In this document: piece after piece, positions 19,938 through 34,599 of the stretch
Position numbering within the stretch: the first letter of the stretch is position 1
Layout of the letters: the number at the start of each line of letters is the position of its first letter
Assembly (NCBI GenBank): GCA_964006375.1
Contig: OZ023264.1
Span: 11,542,225-11,606,224 of the forward strand
Reading direction: 5' to 3'
DNA length: 64,000 nucleotides
Source of the DNA: Tillus elongatus
Lineage: Eukaryota > Arthropoda > Insecta > Coleoptera > Cleridae
Translations under genes and position numbers: made by a program
Notes under the pieces: model-generated
Databases searched by the model: none
What the model was told of the DNA's origin: nothing
The model's input: the letters and a program-made list of their open reading frames with translations, nothing else

Positions 19938-19950
19938 GGAGTTTGAGTAT
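19938..19950. repeat. LOA target-site duplication, right copy
   Basis: GGAGTTTGAGTAT, identical to 14681-14693. Confidence 0.95.
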
Positions 19951-20509
19951 GGACTTCGTGAAAATTTCTTGGATTATTATCTGCCCAATAACGACAACTA
20001 TGACGATTGACTGTAGAGTTTAATAAAAACGTACACTCGTCTGAAAAACAGATATTGAACAGAAAGTTCCCGTTATCAGCTATTCGTGCAGTCATAACTT
20101 CACAAAACTCCAGCCGCCGATCAAAATCATTTTCATTCAGTTGTTGTACAAGATGAATTCTATACGGGTGAAATTTATGATGCTTCAATATTCGCTGAAT
20201 AGTTCTTCTTTTGATGTTTGAAACAGTGGCCAATTTTCTCGTGGTCAAAGTTGGGTCTGCAGCAATTTGTCCTAAAACTTCAATCTCAGTAGTCTCAATT
20301 CTAACCGGAAATTCACGTTCAGGATCCTGTTTTTTGCTGGCTACTGAACCACTTTGTCGAAACTTTGCAACTAACACCAAAATGTATTTTCTGTTAACAT
20401 GTCTGTTCGGATGTCGTTCATTAAACAAATTTGCGGTCCGGTTGGCACAGTCATCGTTTTTGAAAAAAAAAGAGCAATTGTTTATTGTTTCTTCTACAGA
20501 ATACACCAT
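19938..20509 (-). pseudogene. Mariner transposase, N-terminal part
   Basis: Starts MVYSVEE; contains the helix-turn-helix region (NRTANLFNERHPNRHVNRKY, then a second unit ending KRRTIQRILKHHKFHPY) and the first catalytic Asp in ICFSDECTF. The frame breaks at VHTQTP where the LOA element entered. The upstream leader (20510-20660) includes the hairpin gatagtcaat...attgactatc (20609-20651) shared by all copies of this family. Confidence 0.88.
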
Positions 20510-20912
20510 TGTGAAATTAATTTTCGGTAGTACTATCAAGTATCAAACCGACCAATAAACTGAAATAATAAACCGCATTTCTCTCATTCCGATAAGAAAT
20601 GTTCTGATAGTCAATTTTTTGTTTACAAACCAACAAAACATTGACTATCAGCACATTTCTTATCGAAATGAGTAAAAAATTTCCAAAAAATTTGTGTGCT
20701 GAATTCAGAAAAGAAAGAGTTTTCAAATTATGTAACACTCGACCCATGTTCCCTATTTAAAATATAAGAGTGGTTATCACCACCCTTAAGCGGTTGATGT
20801 GACAAAGTTGAGTTTTATGTCAAAACATGTCCCCCTCAATATTAAAATTGACGTGTTATAGCGTTTCTTAAAAAACATTTCTCTGGACGCAAATCGGTTT
20901 GTTTCGTTTTCA

Positions 20913-21905
20913 CATATAAAGGCTGAACCATTTAGCAAAATTTAGGTCTATAGGTTTAAAGAAAAAAAAGTTAGAGGCATTTAAAGAAAAAAAAAAGGGG
21001 TTTTCCTCAAAACGTAAAAGTCGCGATTTGAAACGTCAAAATTGGTAACTTTTAGGCAAAGAGCCTGAAAGAAATACGGATTATGTAAAGAGTGTTCTGC
21101 AAACCCTTAAAGTTTCAGCTTCAACCATCATTGCCCTTGATTTTAATAAAATATTTCCAGAAAATTCATTCAAATATACACTTTCTCTGATGCTTTGGCA
21201 GTAGTTTTAGTTAAGTTTATGGTTTAACGGTCTATAATTTTTAGCTAATTTTCATAGAAAAAATTCGTTAATGAGGAGACTGAGGCCTTTGGGTTTCTGA
21301 AAATATTTTTGCAAATGAGGGCAGAATCCATAACCGGTTTACTTTCTGTTTACATATATACAGGGTGTCGCATTTCTACGGCAAAGCTCAATATAATTGT
21401 TATTATGCAAGATACGATAAAATGTTGTATGCGTTACTTATGGGGTATCTTGAGCTGTATCTTATAAAATAATGTTAACAATCACATGTCGTTGGTGATA
21501 CCTACAATTTTTTTGAAAATTCCTTATTGCATTTTTGCATTTTTGCATTTTTCATCGAAATATGATGCATGTTTGTAAAAAAAACGAGACGCAGTAAGTG
21601 CGTTTCGGTAGCGAATTTTTATTAAATGCTTCAAAATTCAATAACTCAATTTGATATTAACCTAAGGTTCGTCGGCTAGGAAACGAGTTTTTCGGAAACA
21701 TTTTAAATTTATTTTTGGAAAACTTTTGTACATTTTAAAGCAAGTTATTTTGATAAAATATGGTGCATTGTTTCTACTATATAGGTTATACCGGTGACCA
21801 AATCGATGACTGCTTGCATTAAAGAGATATATTTTCTATTAAAAACATTTTAATGAAAATTCACTTCCATAACGCACTAGCTGCGTCCAGACTTTTTATT
21901 TTTCA
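20913..21905 (+). mobile_element. Family A body and 3' end, with nested module
   Basis: Begins after the mariner terminus with body sequence (caaaatttaggtctataggt, cctcaaaacg). It contains a secondary 5'-like palindrome near 21255-21285, a CAGGGTG-type module at 21361, the inverse 3' signature at 21588 (gacgcagtaagtgcgtttcg), and ends with aattcacttccataacgcac and tagctgcgtccaga at 21860-21893. Several family A variants appear to be fused here. Confidence 0.6.
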
Positions 21906-22439
21906 GTACGTCTTTCTGCACTAAAGGTGTGATATGAGTCAGCAGCTGTGACATCTCGTTTTGTATGGAGGATCTCCAGACTTGGGAAAATCATTAACGG
22001 ATGCAATAGTGAACAACAATTAATCTTTCAGATAGTAAATCACTCTGGTATTACGTGACGGTCCGATAACAGCCACCTAAACGTGCCCTTGTTACCCTTC
22101 ACTGAAGCCGATATTCATTCTGGAGGGTAGATTTTTTCCCTGAAAACTGAAAGGAATGCCTGAACTCATAAATTATGCGAGGCCTGTACCAAAATTTTGC
22201 GCCGTTTGATTATATTGTGCCAAGTGGGATAATTAAATTAATTAAATGTTTTGTTAGATTAAACGACAATGATTTTGGTTGCGTCAACTTAGTGAAACCG
22301 TTCCATATTAAGCAAGAGGCGTTGCGAGTTGTTCTAGCTTTACGGGGTACTTGTAAATATTTAGTGTTTCACCGCAGCTTTTGCCTGAAAATGCCATTAA
22401 GACGAAACTGGTGACTGAGAAACTGTAGAATCGCTCCTC
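21906..22439. other. Unassigned spacer
   Basis: A 79-codon open frame at 22175-22414 has no motif I recognise. A short phrase (gtgaaaccgttccat) recurs at about 62180. Confidence 0.4.
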
Positions 22440-22578
22440 GGCGAATTTTTGTAGACCGAGAATTCGCTAATGAGGACATCGAGACCTCTCAAAATATTTC
22501 TTCAAACGAGCGCGAACTAGGCCCCTTGGAACCCGTTTCCAATGTCAGTTGCAGACTTTGTATATTTTTACATATATA
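22440..22578 (+). mobile_element. Family A 5'-end fragment
   Basis: gcgaatttttgtag ... gagaattcgctaatgagg palindromic start, then the conserved segment (gagcgcgaactaggcccctt) up to catatata, where a mariner has entered the TA core. Confidence 0.7.
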
Positions 22579-25360
<2,782 letters not shown>

Positions 25361-25509
25361 GATGGAGCGGTAAACTTATGCAATAAATTCCTTAAAATTT
25401 GAGCGATTTCTGTTTTGACGAAATGCTCGGACACGTCAACTCTAGTTTTCAAAAATATACATTTTTGCATAAAATTTACGTTTCTCCCACTCCTGCTTTT
25501 CAAATATGA
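25361..25509 (-). mobile_element. Terminal fragment of a third mariner family
   Basis: On the minus strand this reads gagttgacgtgtccgagcat and ttcgtcaaaacagaaatc, matching 50240-50300 downstream of the degenerate transposase at 48.8-49.8 kb. It therefore looks like the 3' end of that family, fused at about 25510 to a truncated copy of the intron-bearing family. Confidence 0.55.
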
Positions 25510-26296
25510 AGCCACAACCGTCTTGTTGGTACCAAATCTCGTCTAAATTATCATGAACTCTTCTAATTTTTGGCAAGATATCCATTCCTCAATAGATTAA
25601 GATAACTTTCCCTAGTTAAATTATTTAAAAAAAAGAACGGACCAACAATGAAGTTACCTGATTTTTTTTAAACTAACTGTCTTATCTGCAAATAAGAATA
25701 ACAGTTTTTTACCTAATAAGCCGCACCAAACATTAATACCAAATCTGTCTTGCAATCGTCTTTCTTCCTTTTGATGAGGATTTTCATTTGCCAAATAATA
25801 CCTCTTATGGCGATTATACACACCACAATTTGTAAATCTGGATTCATGAGTCCATTTTCAAATGAAAATTTTCATCTTGCTGACATTGTCCTTGATACCA
25901 TCTACAGAATTGAAGTCGCTTAGGGTAATCGTCAATATTTAAGCTTTGTACGATTGTAGGTTTGTATGGATGGTAATGACTTTGTTTTAATACACAGTGT
26001 ACCATACTTTTTGGAACGTCAATTTGTTCACCATAAAACCGAACAGATTGCGGGGGGCTTGCGTTTGAAACCTGTAAGACGGCATTATTTATTTCTTCCT
26101 TTCTAGGCATTGGTAGTTTCTTTGCGTGGAAGCTACCGTCGTTCAATAAATTGGTCACCAACCTGCAAAATATTTTGGTGTTTGGTTGTCGTCTTTCTGA
26201 GTAGTTGTTTTGATATGAATTTGCAGCTGCTTCAGTATTTCGGTTAGAACGAATATAACATTTCAACATGTCAAAATATTCTTTATTACTGAACAT
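25510..26296 (-). pseudogene. Tc1/mariner transposase, truncated, with 55-nt intron
   Basis: Starts MFSNKEYFDMLKCYIRSN and stays open for 150 codons to a stop at 25844 just past NFHLKMDS. Later sequence still encodes recognisable transposase (FGINVWCGLLG). A GT...AG interval at 25712-25658 (minus strand) is at exactly the same position as in the sister copy and has a cleaner G|GT donor. It ends at IWYQQDG, so the third catalytic Asp is absent. Confidence 0.75.
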
Positions 26297-26895
26297 ATTG
26301 TTGAATAATATTTAAAATAAACAGGAAACAAACTATTTAGTACAAAAATTTTAAGCAACGCGTCAAATACAACTTAAATTGTTCAGATAATTAAGAATGA
26401 CAGTATTCTTAATTATCGCGATAGTGTTATATCCATAGCAACCTTTCTTCTGTTGTTTTTCAGTTGACTTACGTTTGAAAATCAAACAATTTTCAAAGGC
26501 GTCTTCGTAAATCATTAATCTGCCTATTATTGAGTTATCTTAGTAAATTTAGTTATTACTAGGTTTACCTATTTTATTAAATTATAACAATTTTTGAGGA
26601 TAATGTTGTAATGTAAAATATCACTTGTAATAATGGGCCGATTCGTTGGTGTGCCCAAAGTTTCTTTTTTTTTTATCGTGAATCATTACGGAAAATTATG
26701 TTAAAAGTAGAAGTCTATTGTTAGACTCCATGGCTTACTGCTTTTTGAACACTTTTTTTGTCATTTGTTTTCTCTTATTGGATTTCATAGCCTACTATCC
26801 CCAAGGCGGTTTTTCTCAAAATTGTCAGTGCAATTACAAGATTTCTCAAGCATGTTGTACATAATTGGAAAGCTATTTTCACTGGATATCACATA
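25510..26895 (-). mobile_element. Truncated intron-bearing mariner, minus orientation
   Basis: Second copy of the 22579-25231 family, facing it across the TA array. The transposase N-terminus starts at 26296, and the 5' inverted repeat runs to about 26895 (tatcgtgaatcattacggaa at 26674). Both outer ends are missing. Confidence 0.75.
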
Positions 26896-28030
26896 AAATA
26901 AATAATTAATATAAATTACTTTGGGATTACAATGATACAAGGAAGAATGATAAAAAACGGGGTGATAATTCTCATAAAATTACCATGAGAATATGTTTTT
27001 TGTAGGTTTCCTTATCCTCTTTAAAACTCGTTTGGTCATTATTGCTAATAGCAGTTGTAAAAATGTTAACAAGTTTAATATCGATAGGATACTTGCTAGT
27101 TCTTGATCTTGACAACATACCTGAAAAAAAGTGGGAAAGGTAATACAAAAAATAAAACTATACACATGAATTACGTAATCATTTATTTCAGTAATAAACT
27201 TTTCACTAGTAAAAAGTAAACTATTATAAAAAGGGAGCCTTTCAAAATTATTGTCAAAGCGTCAACTAATACATTTCAATATACAATATTTATTATCTTT
27301 ATATTTGACAGAGCAATCACATTAGTGCCATAGACCAGCTATGAGGAGATTCATATACATTTACAGCATTTTTATATTAAACCATCATATGTGTAAGGCT
27401 AGATGTATTGTCACAGTAATTAGAAACGCAACCCGGTTTCGCTCTAATTACAGCTAGTTAGTGCACTATACTAATCACAGTGAGAGCACACCTATATGTG
27501 CATATAAATATATAAAATATTATTAGTTTCATACTAAAAACACAAAAAAATTACTTACAAGTAAACCTGCACCTTTGTCTGCATGAACCTCTGATATTCT
27601 GACCTTGATTAAAACTTTTATTCATAAGTGTATTTTTGTGTCCATGAGATTCAATCATTTTATAACTATGGTTGAAAAACCTAAAATCCTCTAATAAAAG
27701 TTAAATCTAAATTACTGAGATTAAGGGTGTCCGTTCAATACTGGATTCAAAAAATCAAACCTGATCATAACCAAGTATTTTTAAATATTATTTACGTTCA
27801 CCAATAATTGATGTAGGTACCTATAAAAATTATACGTACCAGGGCTAGGGTATCCAATACCAGACTACATTTTCAATCCTGGCATTTCGGTATTCATATA
27901 AAACATTTCGGTATCCCGGTATTCAGTACTGACAATATCGCGATTCCTGATCTTTTAGATTCATTCCCTATTAAAAAATACTTATAGCTAGATGGACTAA
28001 TTTTGTTTTAAATGTAAGTATGGGTAAGCT
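26896..28030. other. Unassigned AT-rich DNA
   Basis: More than 1 kb without recognised coding or repeat content; short motif-less open frames only. Confidence 0.45.
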
Positions 28031-28034
28031 CAAC

Positions 28035-28099
28035 TACACTAACCGCAGAAAAACTAGAACTAGGACCCCTTGAACCCATATCCGGGTAAGTTTTAATTT

Positions 28100-28198
<99 letters not shown>

Positions 28199-28770
28199 CC
28201 AACCGATAACTCAAAAAAAAATCAGCCGATTTTGGTGAAACTCAGCAAGTGCCCTTCTCTTATTAATGGCTTGGATGAGTTCGTTAGCCAGGAAAATCGG
28301 GCAAGGTTTTTGAGAAAATTTTGAGTTTTCTTTTTTTTTGTGAAAATTACAAAGCTATTTTAATGAAATTTGATGGATATATTGCCTCGAGAAAGACCTT
28401 ACCAGGTACCGAAATTCAACTTTCTAAGTTAATAGAAAATTGAGTTATTCAAATTTTAAAATTTCTTTAAAAATTTTTTTTGTATAAAAAAATTACAAAT
28501 CTATTTTAATGTAATTTAACAGATATGTTGCCTTGGAAAAGACCTTACCAGGTACCAAAATGCAACATTCTAAGTTTGACGAAAATTAAGTTGTTCAAAT
28601 TTTGAGTTTTCTTTCGAAAAAAAAATGTTTTCTCTAAAAATTACACAGTTATTTTAATGAAATTTGTCGGACATGTTGTCTTGGGAAAGACCCTACCACA
28701 TACCAAAATTCAACTTTCTAAGTTTATAGAAGTTTGATAAAAATTCACTACAATAACGCACTTTTTAGCG
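28035..28770 (+). mobile_element. Family A repeat, plus copy
   Basis: Conserved 5' segment (actaggaccccttgaaccca, atccgggtaagt) leads into a (TA)n core at 28107-28192, then the body gataactcaaaa and ggatgagttcgttagccagg, with three near-repeats of a ~130-bp block ending at tttctaagttt. The 3' signature begins (aaattcactacaataacgca, 28741-28760) but is cut by the next element. Confidence 0.75.
28107..28192. repeat. (TA)n microsatellite
   Basis: TA core of a family A copy. Confidence 0.97.
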
Positions 28771-28803
28771 AATTAAAAAAAATTCGCTTATGGGGAGATC
28801 TGT

Positions 28804-28804
<1 letters not shown>

Positions 28805-28889
<85 letters not shown>
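28805..28889. repeat. (TA)n microsatellite
   Basis: TA core of the long family A relative. Confidence 0.97.
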
Positions 28890-28892
<3 letters not shown>

Positions 28893-29469
28893 ACTGATAA
28901 CTCAAAAAATTATGGACAGATCTTGATAAAATTTGCATAGTACCTTCCTTTTGCAAGTGGCTTGGCAAAATTCGTTATCCAGGAAAATAGGACCAGGTTT
29001 TCCCGGAAAATGTTGTATTTTCTTTATAAAAAAAATCATATCACCGGAAATAACAAAGTAAGGGCAACAATTTGGTACACATGTTTGCATTATAAAGAGT
29101 GAACTTTGTACCAAAATTTAGGTCCCTAGCTTTAAAGACAAAGAAGTTATGGGCAGTTAAAGCAACAAATTTTGTAGTTTTCCTCAAAATGTCAAACTCG
29201 CAATTTTAAACGTCAAAATTGGCAATGTTTAGTTAAAGAATGTGAAACAAATACCGTCTGTGAAAAGAAAATGTTGCAAGAAGAGCGTTCTGCGAACCAT
29301 TAAGTTTCAGATTCAACCGTCATTGCCCTTCATTTTACTAAAATGCTTACAGAATATCCATTTCAAATAGACCCTTTCTCTGATGCTTTGGCTGTCAGTT
29401 TACTTAAGTTTGGTGGCTTTCTGGATATTTATTTGTAGGTTTAGTGAAGTTTATGGTTTAACGGTCTAT

Positions 29470-31110
29470 AATTTTTTTTTAGCTAATTATCGTAGAACAA
29501 ATTTGTTAATGCATTTTTGCATTTTTTATCGAAATATGATGCGTTTATAAGAAAAAAATCTGGACGCAGTAAGTGCGTTTTGGTAGCGAATTTTCGGTAA
29601 ATTTGCAGATTAGCTCTCGAACGCTTTTCAAAAAACTGTTTTCAGAAACCTGCCTAGCCCCCCCCCCCTGGATCCACAAAACCCAAGTTTTTTTTGTTCA
29701 CACCTCCCAAGGAAGTTACGGGACCCGGAGTGAATAGGGGTGCTGGGCGGGGTGGGTAGTAAAAAGGAAATATGAGCAGAAAATGCGAATAAAACGGGCT
29801 TGAAAGTTGTCTTTTTCACATCTTGAAGCCATATCCCCCTTAAACCCTGCCTACTCCGCACAGCACCCCTATTCCCCCAAAACATTTCTTGTTTACACAC
29901 TCCAAAGAAGTTACGGGACCAGGGTCGAGTAGGGGTGTATAATTTTTTTAGCTAATTTTCGTAGAACAAATTCATTAATGCATTTTTAAATTTTTTATCG
30001 AAATATGATGCGTTTGTAAGAAAAATATCTAGACGCAGTAAGTGCGTTTTGGTAGCGAATTTTCGGTAAATTTGCAGTTTAGCTCCCGAACGCTTTTCAA
30101 AACACTGTTTTCAGAAACCTGCCTAGCCCCCCCCCCTGGATTCACAAACCTCAAGAAAAATTTCTTGTTCACACTCCCCAAGGAAGTTACGGGACCAGGA
30201 GTAAGTAGGGGTGCATATTTTTTTTTAGCTAATTTTTGTAGAACAAATTCGTTAATGCATTTTTGCAATTTTTATCGAAATATGATGCGTTTGTAAGAAA
30301 AAAAAACTGGACGCAGTAAGTCCGTTTTGGTAGCGAATTTTCGGTAAATTTGCAGTTTAACTCCCGAACGCTTTTCAAAAAACTGTTTTCAGAAACCTGC
30401 CTAGGCCCCCACCCGCCTGGATGCACAAACCCCAAGGAACATTTCTTGTTCACACTCCCCAAGGAAGTTACGGGACCAGGAGTGAGTAGGGGTGTATAAT
30501 TTTTTTTAAGCTAATTTTCGTAGAACAAATTCGTTAATGCATTTTTGCATTTTTTATCGAAATATGATGCGTTTGTAAGAAAAAAATCTGGGCGCAGTAA
30601 GTGCGTTTTGGTAGAGAATTTCCGGTAAAAACTGGACGCAGTAAGTGCATTTTGGTAGCGAATTTTCGGTAAATTTGCAGTTTAGCTCCCGAACGCTTTT
30701 CAAAAAACTGTTTTCAGAAACCTGCCTAGGCCCCCACCCGCCTGGATGCACAAACCCCAAGGAAAATTTCTTGTTCACACTCCCCAAGGAAGTTACGGGA
30801 CCAGGAGTGAGTAGGGGTGTATAATTATTTTTTTAGATAATTTTCGTAGAACAAATTCATTAATGCATTTTTGCATTTTTTATCGAAATATGATGCGTTT
30901 GTAAGAAAAAAATCTGGACACAGTAAGTGCGTTTTGGTAGCGAATTTTCGGTAAATTTTCAATTTAACTCCCGAACGTTTTTCAAAAATCTGTTTTCAGA
31001 AACCTGCCCACCCCCGCCCCCCTCCCGGTGGATCGACAAACCCCAAGAAAAATTTCTTGTTCACACCCCCCAAGGAAGTTACGGGACCAGGAGTGAGTAG
31101 GGGTGCTGAG
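29470..31110 (+). repeat. Tandem array of ~284-bp units
   Basis: About five units. Each holds agctaattttcgtagaacaa, tgcatttttgcattttttat, the inverse 3' signature ggacgcagtaagtgcgtttt with tagcgaattttcgg, then acgcttttcaaaaaactgtt, a C-rich run and gaagttacgggacc. Starts lie near 29943, 30226, 30510 and 30830; one unit carries a ~36-bp internal duplication (30592/30637). Short open frames across it are repeat by-products. Confidence 0.85.
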
Positions 31111-31806
31111 CGGGGTAGGTAGTAAAAAGGAAATATGAGCAGAAAATTCGAATAAAGTGGGCTTTGAAAGCTGTCTTTTTCACATCTTGAAGCCATATCC
31201 TCCTTAAGCCCTGCCTACCCCGCACACCACCCCTATTCACTCCCAGTCCCATAACTTCCTTGGGGGGTGTGAATAAAAAATTTTTCTTGTGGTTTGTGCA
31301 TCCAGGTGGGGCCTAGTAATGTTTCTGAAAACAATTTGTTAAAAAGCGTTCGGGAGCTAATCTGCAAATTTACCGAATTTTCATTAAATCCTTTAAATTT
31401 CAATAACTCAATTTGCTATTAGCGTAAGCTTTGTTGGTTAGGAAACCAACATTTAAGTTTATTTTCGGAAAATTTTTGTATATTTTCAAACCATAAGTAA
31501 TTTTGATAAAATATAGTACATTGTTTCTACTATATAGGCTATACCGGTAATCAGATTGATGCCTGCTCGCATTTGCTATTAAAAACCTTTTTATGGAAAT
31601 TCACTTCCATAACATATTTGCTGCATCTAGACTTTTAAAAATGTTTATATATTTTCAAACAATAAGTTTATTTCAATGAAATATGGTACATTGTTTCTAC
31701 TATATAGGCAACCAAGTTTGATGCTTGCTCTCATCAAAGAAAGACATTTGCTACTAAAAATATTTTAAAGAAAATATGCGCACTTGCTGCGTCCAGAGAT
31801 TTTTTT

Positions 31807-32727
31807 AAAGACTACTGCCGTATCCATTTATTTGACGAGTTACAAATTGTTTGTTTGAATATAACATTTTGTCGGAAACATATGACAAAAATACGTATTT
31901 CATATAACTACCAGAAACACAGCATTTGCAAATAGAGAAGTTCTAGTTTTCGTACACGTTCCCGCACACATCTTGCAGGTTACATAAAAGAAGGAAAACG
32001 CTTCGAGGAAAATTCTCGTGTTGTAATACACCAATAAATCTCATATGTCGCCATGACCTCACAGGAGATCCCGCTGGCAGGTTCCAGTGGTTTGGTCAGT
32101 AGGTTATGATATTTATGTTTTACGAGAAGGGCTAAAAGACCTACTAGCTCGTCTGGCTTTCTCCAACCTCATAACACTGATTTATCTCTTACTGTCCCCT
32201 GATACTCCCTCTGGCGGTGATTATAAGCTGAAAGCACTAACAACTGGGAAAACAACGCTGTTACATTCTCATGGAATACACGACAAACAACGCTCTATTG
32301 ACACATATTGCTTTTCTGTCAATTTATGTCTTCTATGTTAAGGTCATTTGTCACGGCTAAATATAGAAGTATTGCTTTGTCATCTTTAACATAAGTTAAA
32401 AGTATTTAAATGTGGAATTGAAATGAACTAAATGTATTCAAGACAATGATTAATGATGAACAAGTTATAATTTTGTCCTTAGTAATATAATTAACGAAAT
32501 TAAAATCCATTAGGAGTTATAATATTGGACAATAATTAATAAATATTTCATATTTGGCACACTGTAAATCAGTTGCTGCCAAAATGTCGTCTCTATCATG
32601 ATATAATAACTAGAGAGATATAATACTCCCGCTGCCTATTTATGCACAGCTACGTGCATGACGTCATGTGGAGATTTTTAATGGAGTTTGACGTTTAGTC
32701 TTCCTCTTAACGAGAACCAAACAGTTG
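31807..32727. other. Unassigned DNA
   Basis: An 84-codon open frame (32087-32341) has no recognisable motif. Otherwise AT-rich and featureless. Confidence 0.4.
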
Positions 32728-32813
32728 CCTATTAGTGAATTAAAAAAAATCACTATTGAGGGGATTCCGACCTTTTGAATTTTGAAGACTTTATTCAAAT
32801 GTCCAGGGTCAGC

Positions 32814-32898
<85 letters not shown>
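32728..32898 (+). mobile_element. Family A 5'-end fragment with TA core
   Basis: ttagtgaattaaaaaaaatc then cactattgagggga start, shortened conserved segment ending in ggtcagcttc, then the TA array. No matching body follows. Confidence 0.65.
32817..32898. repeat. (TA)n microsatellite
   Basis: TA core of the short family A fragment. Confidence 0.97.
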
Positions 32899-32902
<4 letters not shown>

Positions 32903-33234
32903 CGTCACCAACACCCCAACTAATATAATTAATATTGGAATATTCCACGGTGACGCGAACAGCCAGGAAGCAGACATTGACCGCGAATTGCTGAGTGTTA
33001 TATAAAGTTCAATGGTTTATTGAGTGCATATTATAAACTGTTACTTAATCATTTCCTTATTCCACAGACACTACTTGTGACCATTGCAATAGGCTGAAGC
33101 CAGCAGTTGTTAAATAATGTATGGATGGATGTATGTATGTATGTATCACACTGATAACTCAAAAAATAACGGGCCAATTTTTTATAACTAGCAGTTAAAG
33201 CAGGACGGTTAAAGCCAGCGAGTCAAAGACGGCC

Positions 33235-33617
33235 TATATGCGTGTCTTTCAATTTAAGAGGTGGAAAAAACTTTTTTTCTTTAACGTCGGCATATTTCCC
33301 CGACTCTGGCCAACCACCGACGCCAGGGAGCAGTGTCACCTCACTATCCTGGAAATTTTCCCGAATCCCTATATTTCTGTAAGGAGGGTAGGGATCTTTA
33401 ACGTACCCAACATTGCATGGGCACAGGACCGACGGCATTACGCCCCCCTCGAAGGGCGGAACGTGCAGAGATTCAACTTGTTCACATACAATGCCACAGC
33501 CTCGGTTGATGTTAATTTTACAGTCTGTACTTAAAAAGTGAAAGGAGAACCCTGGGATCAAACCCAGTACCTTTCGGTTAAGAGGCACACGTTCTTATCA
33601 CAGAACCACCGAGCCTC
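33235..33617 (-). mobile_element. tRNA-derived SINE
   Basis: The minus-strand head (33617-33541) resembles a tRNA: a degraded A box, an anticodon-like loop CTCTTAA (Lys-like) and a B box-like GGGTTTGATCCC at 33565-33554. Downstream on the same strand, the body includes caatgttgggtacgttaaag and gatccctaccctcc, which recur in weak form at about 48230-48400. Head, unrelated body and dispersed copies are the hallmarks of a SINE. A small open frame on the plus strand is incidental. Confidence 0.65.
33541..33617 (-). tRNA. tRNA-like head of the SINE (pseudo-tRNA)
   Basis: It carries an internal B box for RNA polymerase III, but the anticodon and acceptor stems do not pair well. It is a promoter remnant rather than a functional tRNA gene. 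Confidence 0.5.
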
Positions 33618-33620
33618 AAT

Positions 33621-34599
33621 ACCAGAGGTGCTTTGCGTTTTAAAGAAAGACAAAAAAGCACGCTAGCGAACAGAAGTGAGTCATCTGGATGCGAGCTACA
33701 GCAGAGGGGACGACGAACCAGTCAGTTGGCTGCGCATTCTGCTAGAGACATTAACGTCAGTCGGCTGGTGACTCTGACAGAGAGAACAATCTGATTCGGC
33801 CAGACCAACAAGAACGATAAAGTCGTTACAATTTTAAGGTCCGCTGTTTAAGATCTCATTCTAATTGTATTGATTATTTTTTTAATTAGTAAATGAGTGT
33901 CGCCGTCAAAGTAAATAAATTTGTAACTTTGATTTCTGTGTGATACAAACCTCGATGAAGTTTTAGTTTTTGGTTCCAATTAACTTATAACTTTTGAATT
34001 TTTAAGTGTTTAGCTTTAGTTTCCGAGATTTTGGATCTTTGCGGTTGACTGTTGAATTTTGGTCTTGCATGGGAAGCACGACGTTTTAGATAAGTTTTCT
34101 CGAAGGGAAATTAACTGTTTGGTACAGCCATGACTTTTAACATATTCTTTTCTAAATTATAACCCTCAGAGTGCGCCTACCGATCCATTTAATAATTTGG
34201 ATTTTGCGTTTTCCTTTATATTATGTTAATATTTACTAGTGAACAAATTTTAAAAATCTTATCTTTAGCCGTTTTAAAGATAATTAAGGAAAATCTCTTT
34301 AAGCGTAACAAATTTAACACCCTGTATCTCAGTATCGCGACCTTAAAATGAAAAATGTTATACGACTTACCCCCACTATTTGTTCAAGGGCAGGTCAGAC
34401 CCCAATTTTTTTGAAGTTTAATCAGATCACACTGTATAATAAGCAGAAGTAGCGCAAAATGTTTAATAAACGAAAGGTATGCTCACTTTTAAGGTACTTA
34501 TAACAGAATGCTCGACTATTTGCAGTACATTCCAACTTTTTAAATTTCATGTCAAAATCTTAAACTTCAACATTAGTTGCGCGCTTTTCATAGACTGTC
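33621..34599. other. Unassigned DNA
   Basis: No recognised gene. A caccctgtat string at 34319 resembles mariner-type ends but no partner was found. Confidence 0.4.

Larger units (their letters stand above)
13785..20912 (-). mobile_element. Tc1/mariner-type transposon, interrupted by a LOA element
   Basis: Terminal inverted repeats of about 290 bp (cgcattgaaaacgaaacaga from 13790; inverse at 20640-20912) enclose a minus-strand transposase in two pieces. The right terminus lacks its last ~17 bp (cgttttcacata instead of a CACCCTG end). Without the 5.24-kb retrotransposon the element is about 1.9 kb. The left end sits beside ATATATA, as expected for TA targeting. Confidence 0.85.
28771..31806 (+). 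mobile_element. Long family A relative with internal tandem array
   Basis: About 3.0 kb. It starts with agcgaatt ... aattcgct (28771-28790) and ends with gcgcacttgctgcgtccaga at 31780-31799. TA core at 28805-28889, then a body shared with 55596-56140, an array of ~284-bp repeats (29470-31110), and a tail (31330-31800) containing two diverged 3'-end modules. It shares start, end and order of modules with 55481-57622, which has fewer tandem units. No protein-coding capacity is seen. Confidence 0.75.

Noticed and set aside
29470..31110. 77-90-codon frames repeated in the 284-bp array as a multicopy peptide gene
   Set aside because: The frames follow the repeat unit, contain C-run and AT-run translations, and are not preserved between units at codon level.
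32087..32341. 84-codon frame as a host gene
   Set aside because: No motif, no splice or promoter context, and length expected by chance.
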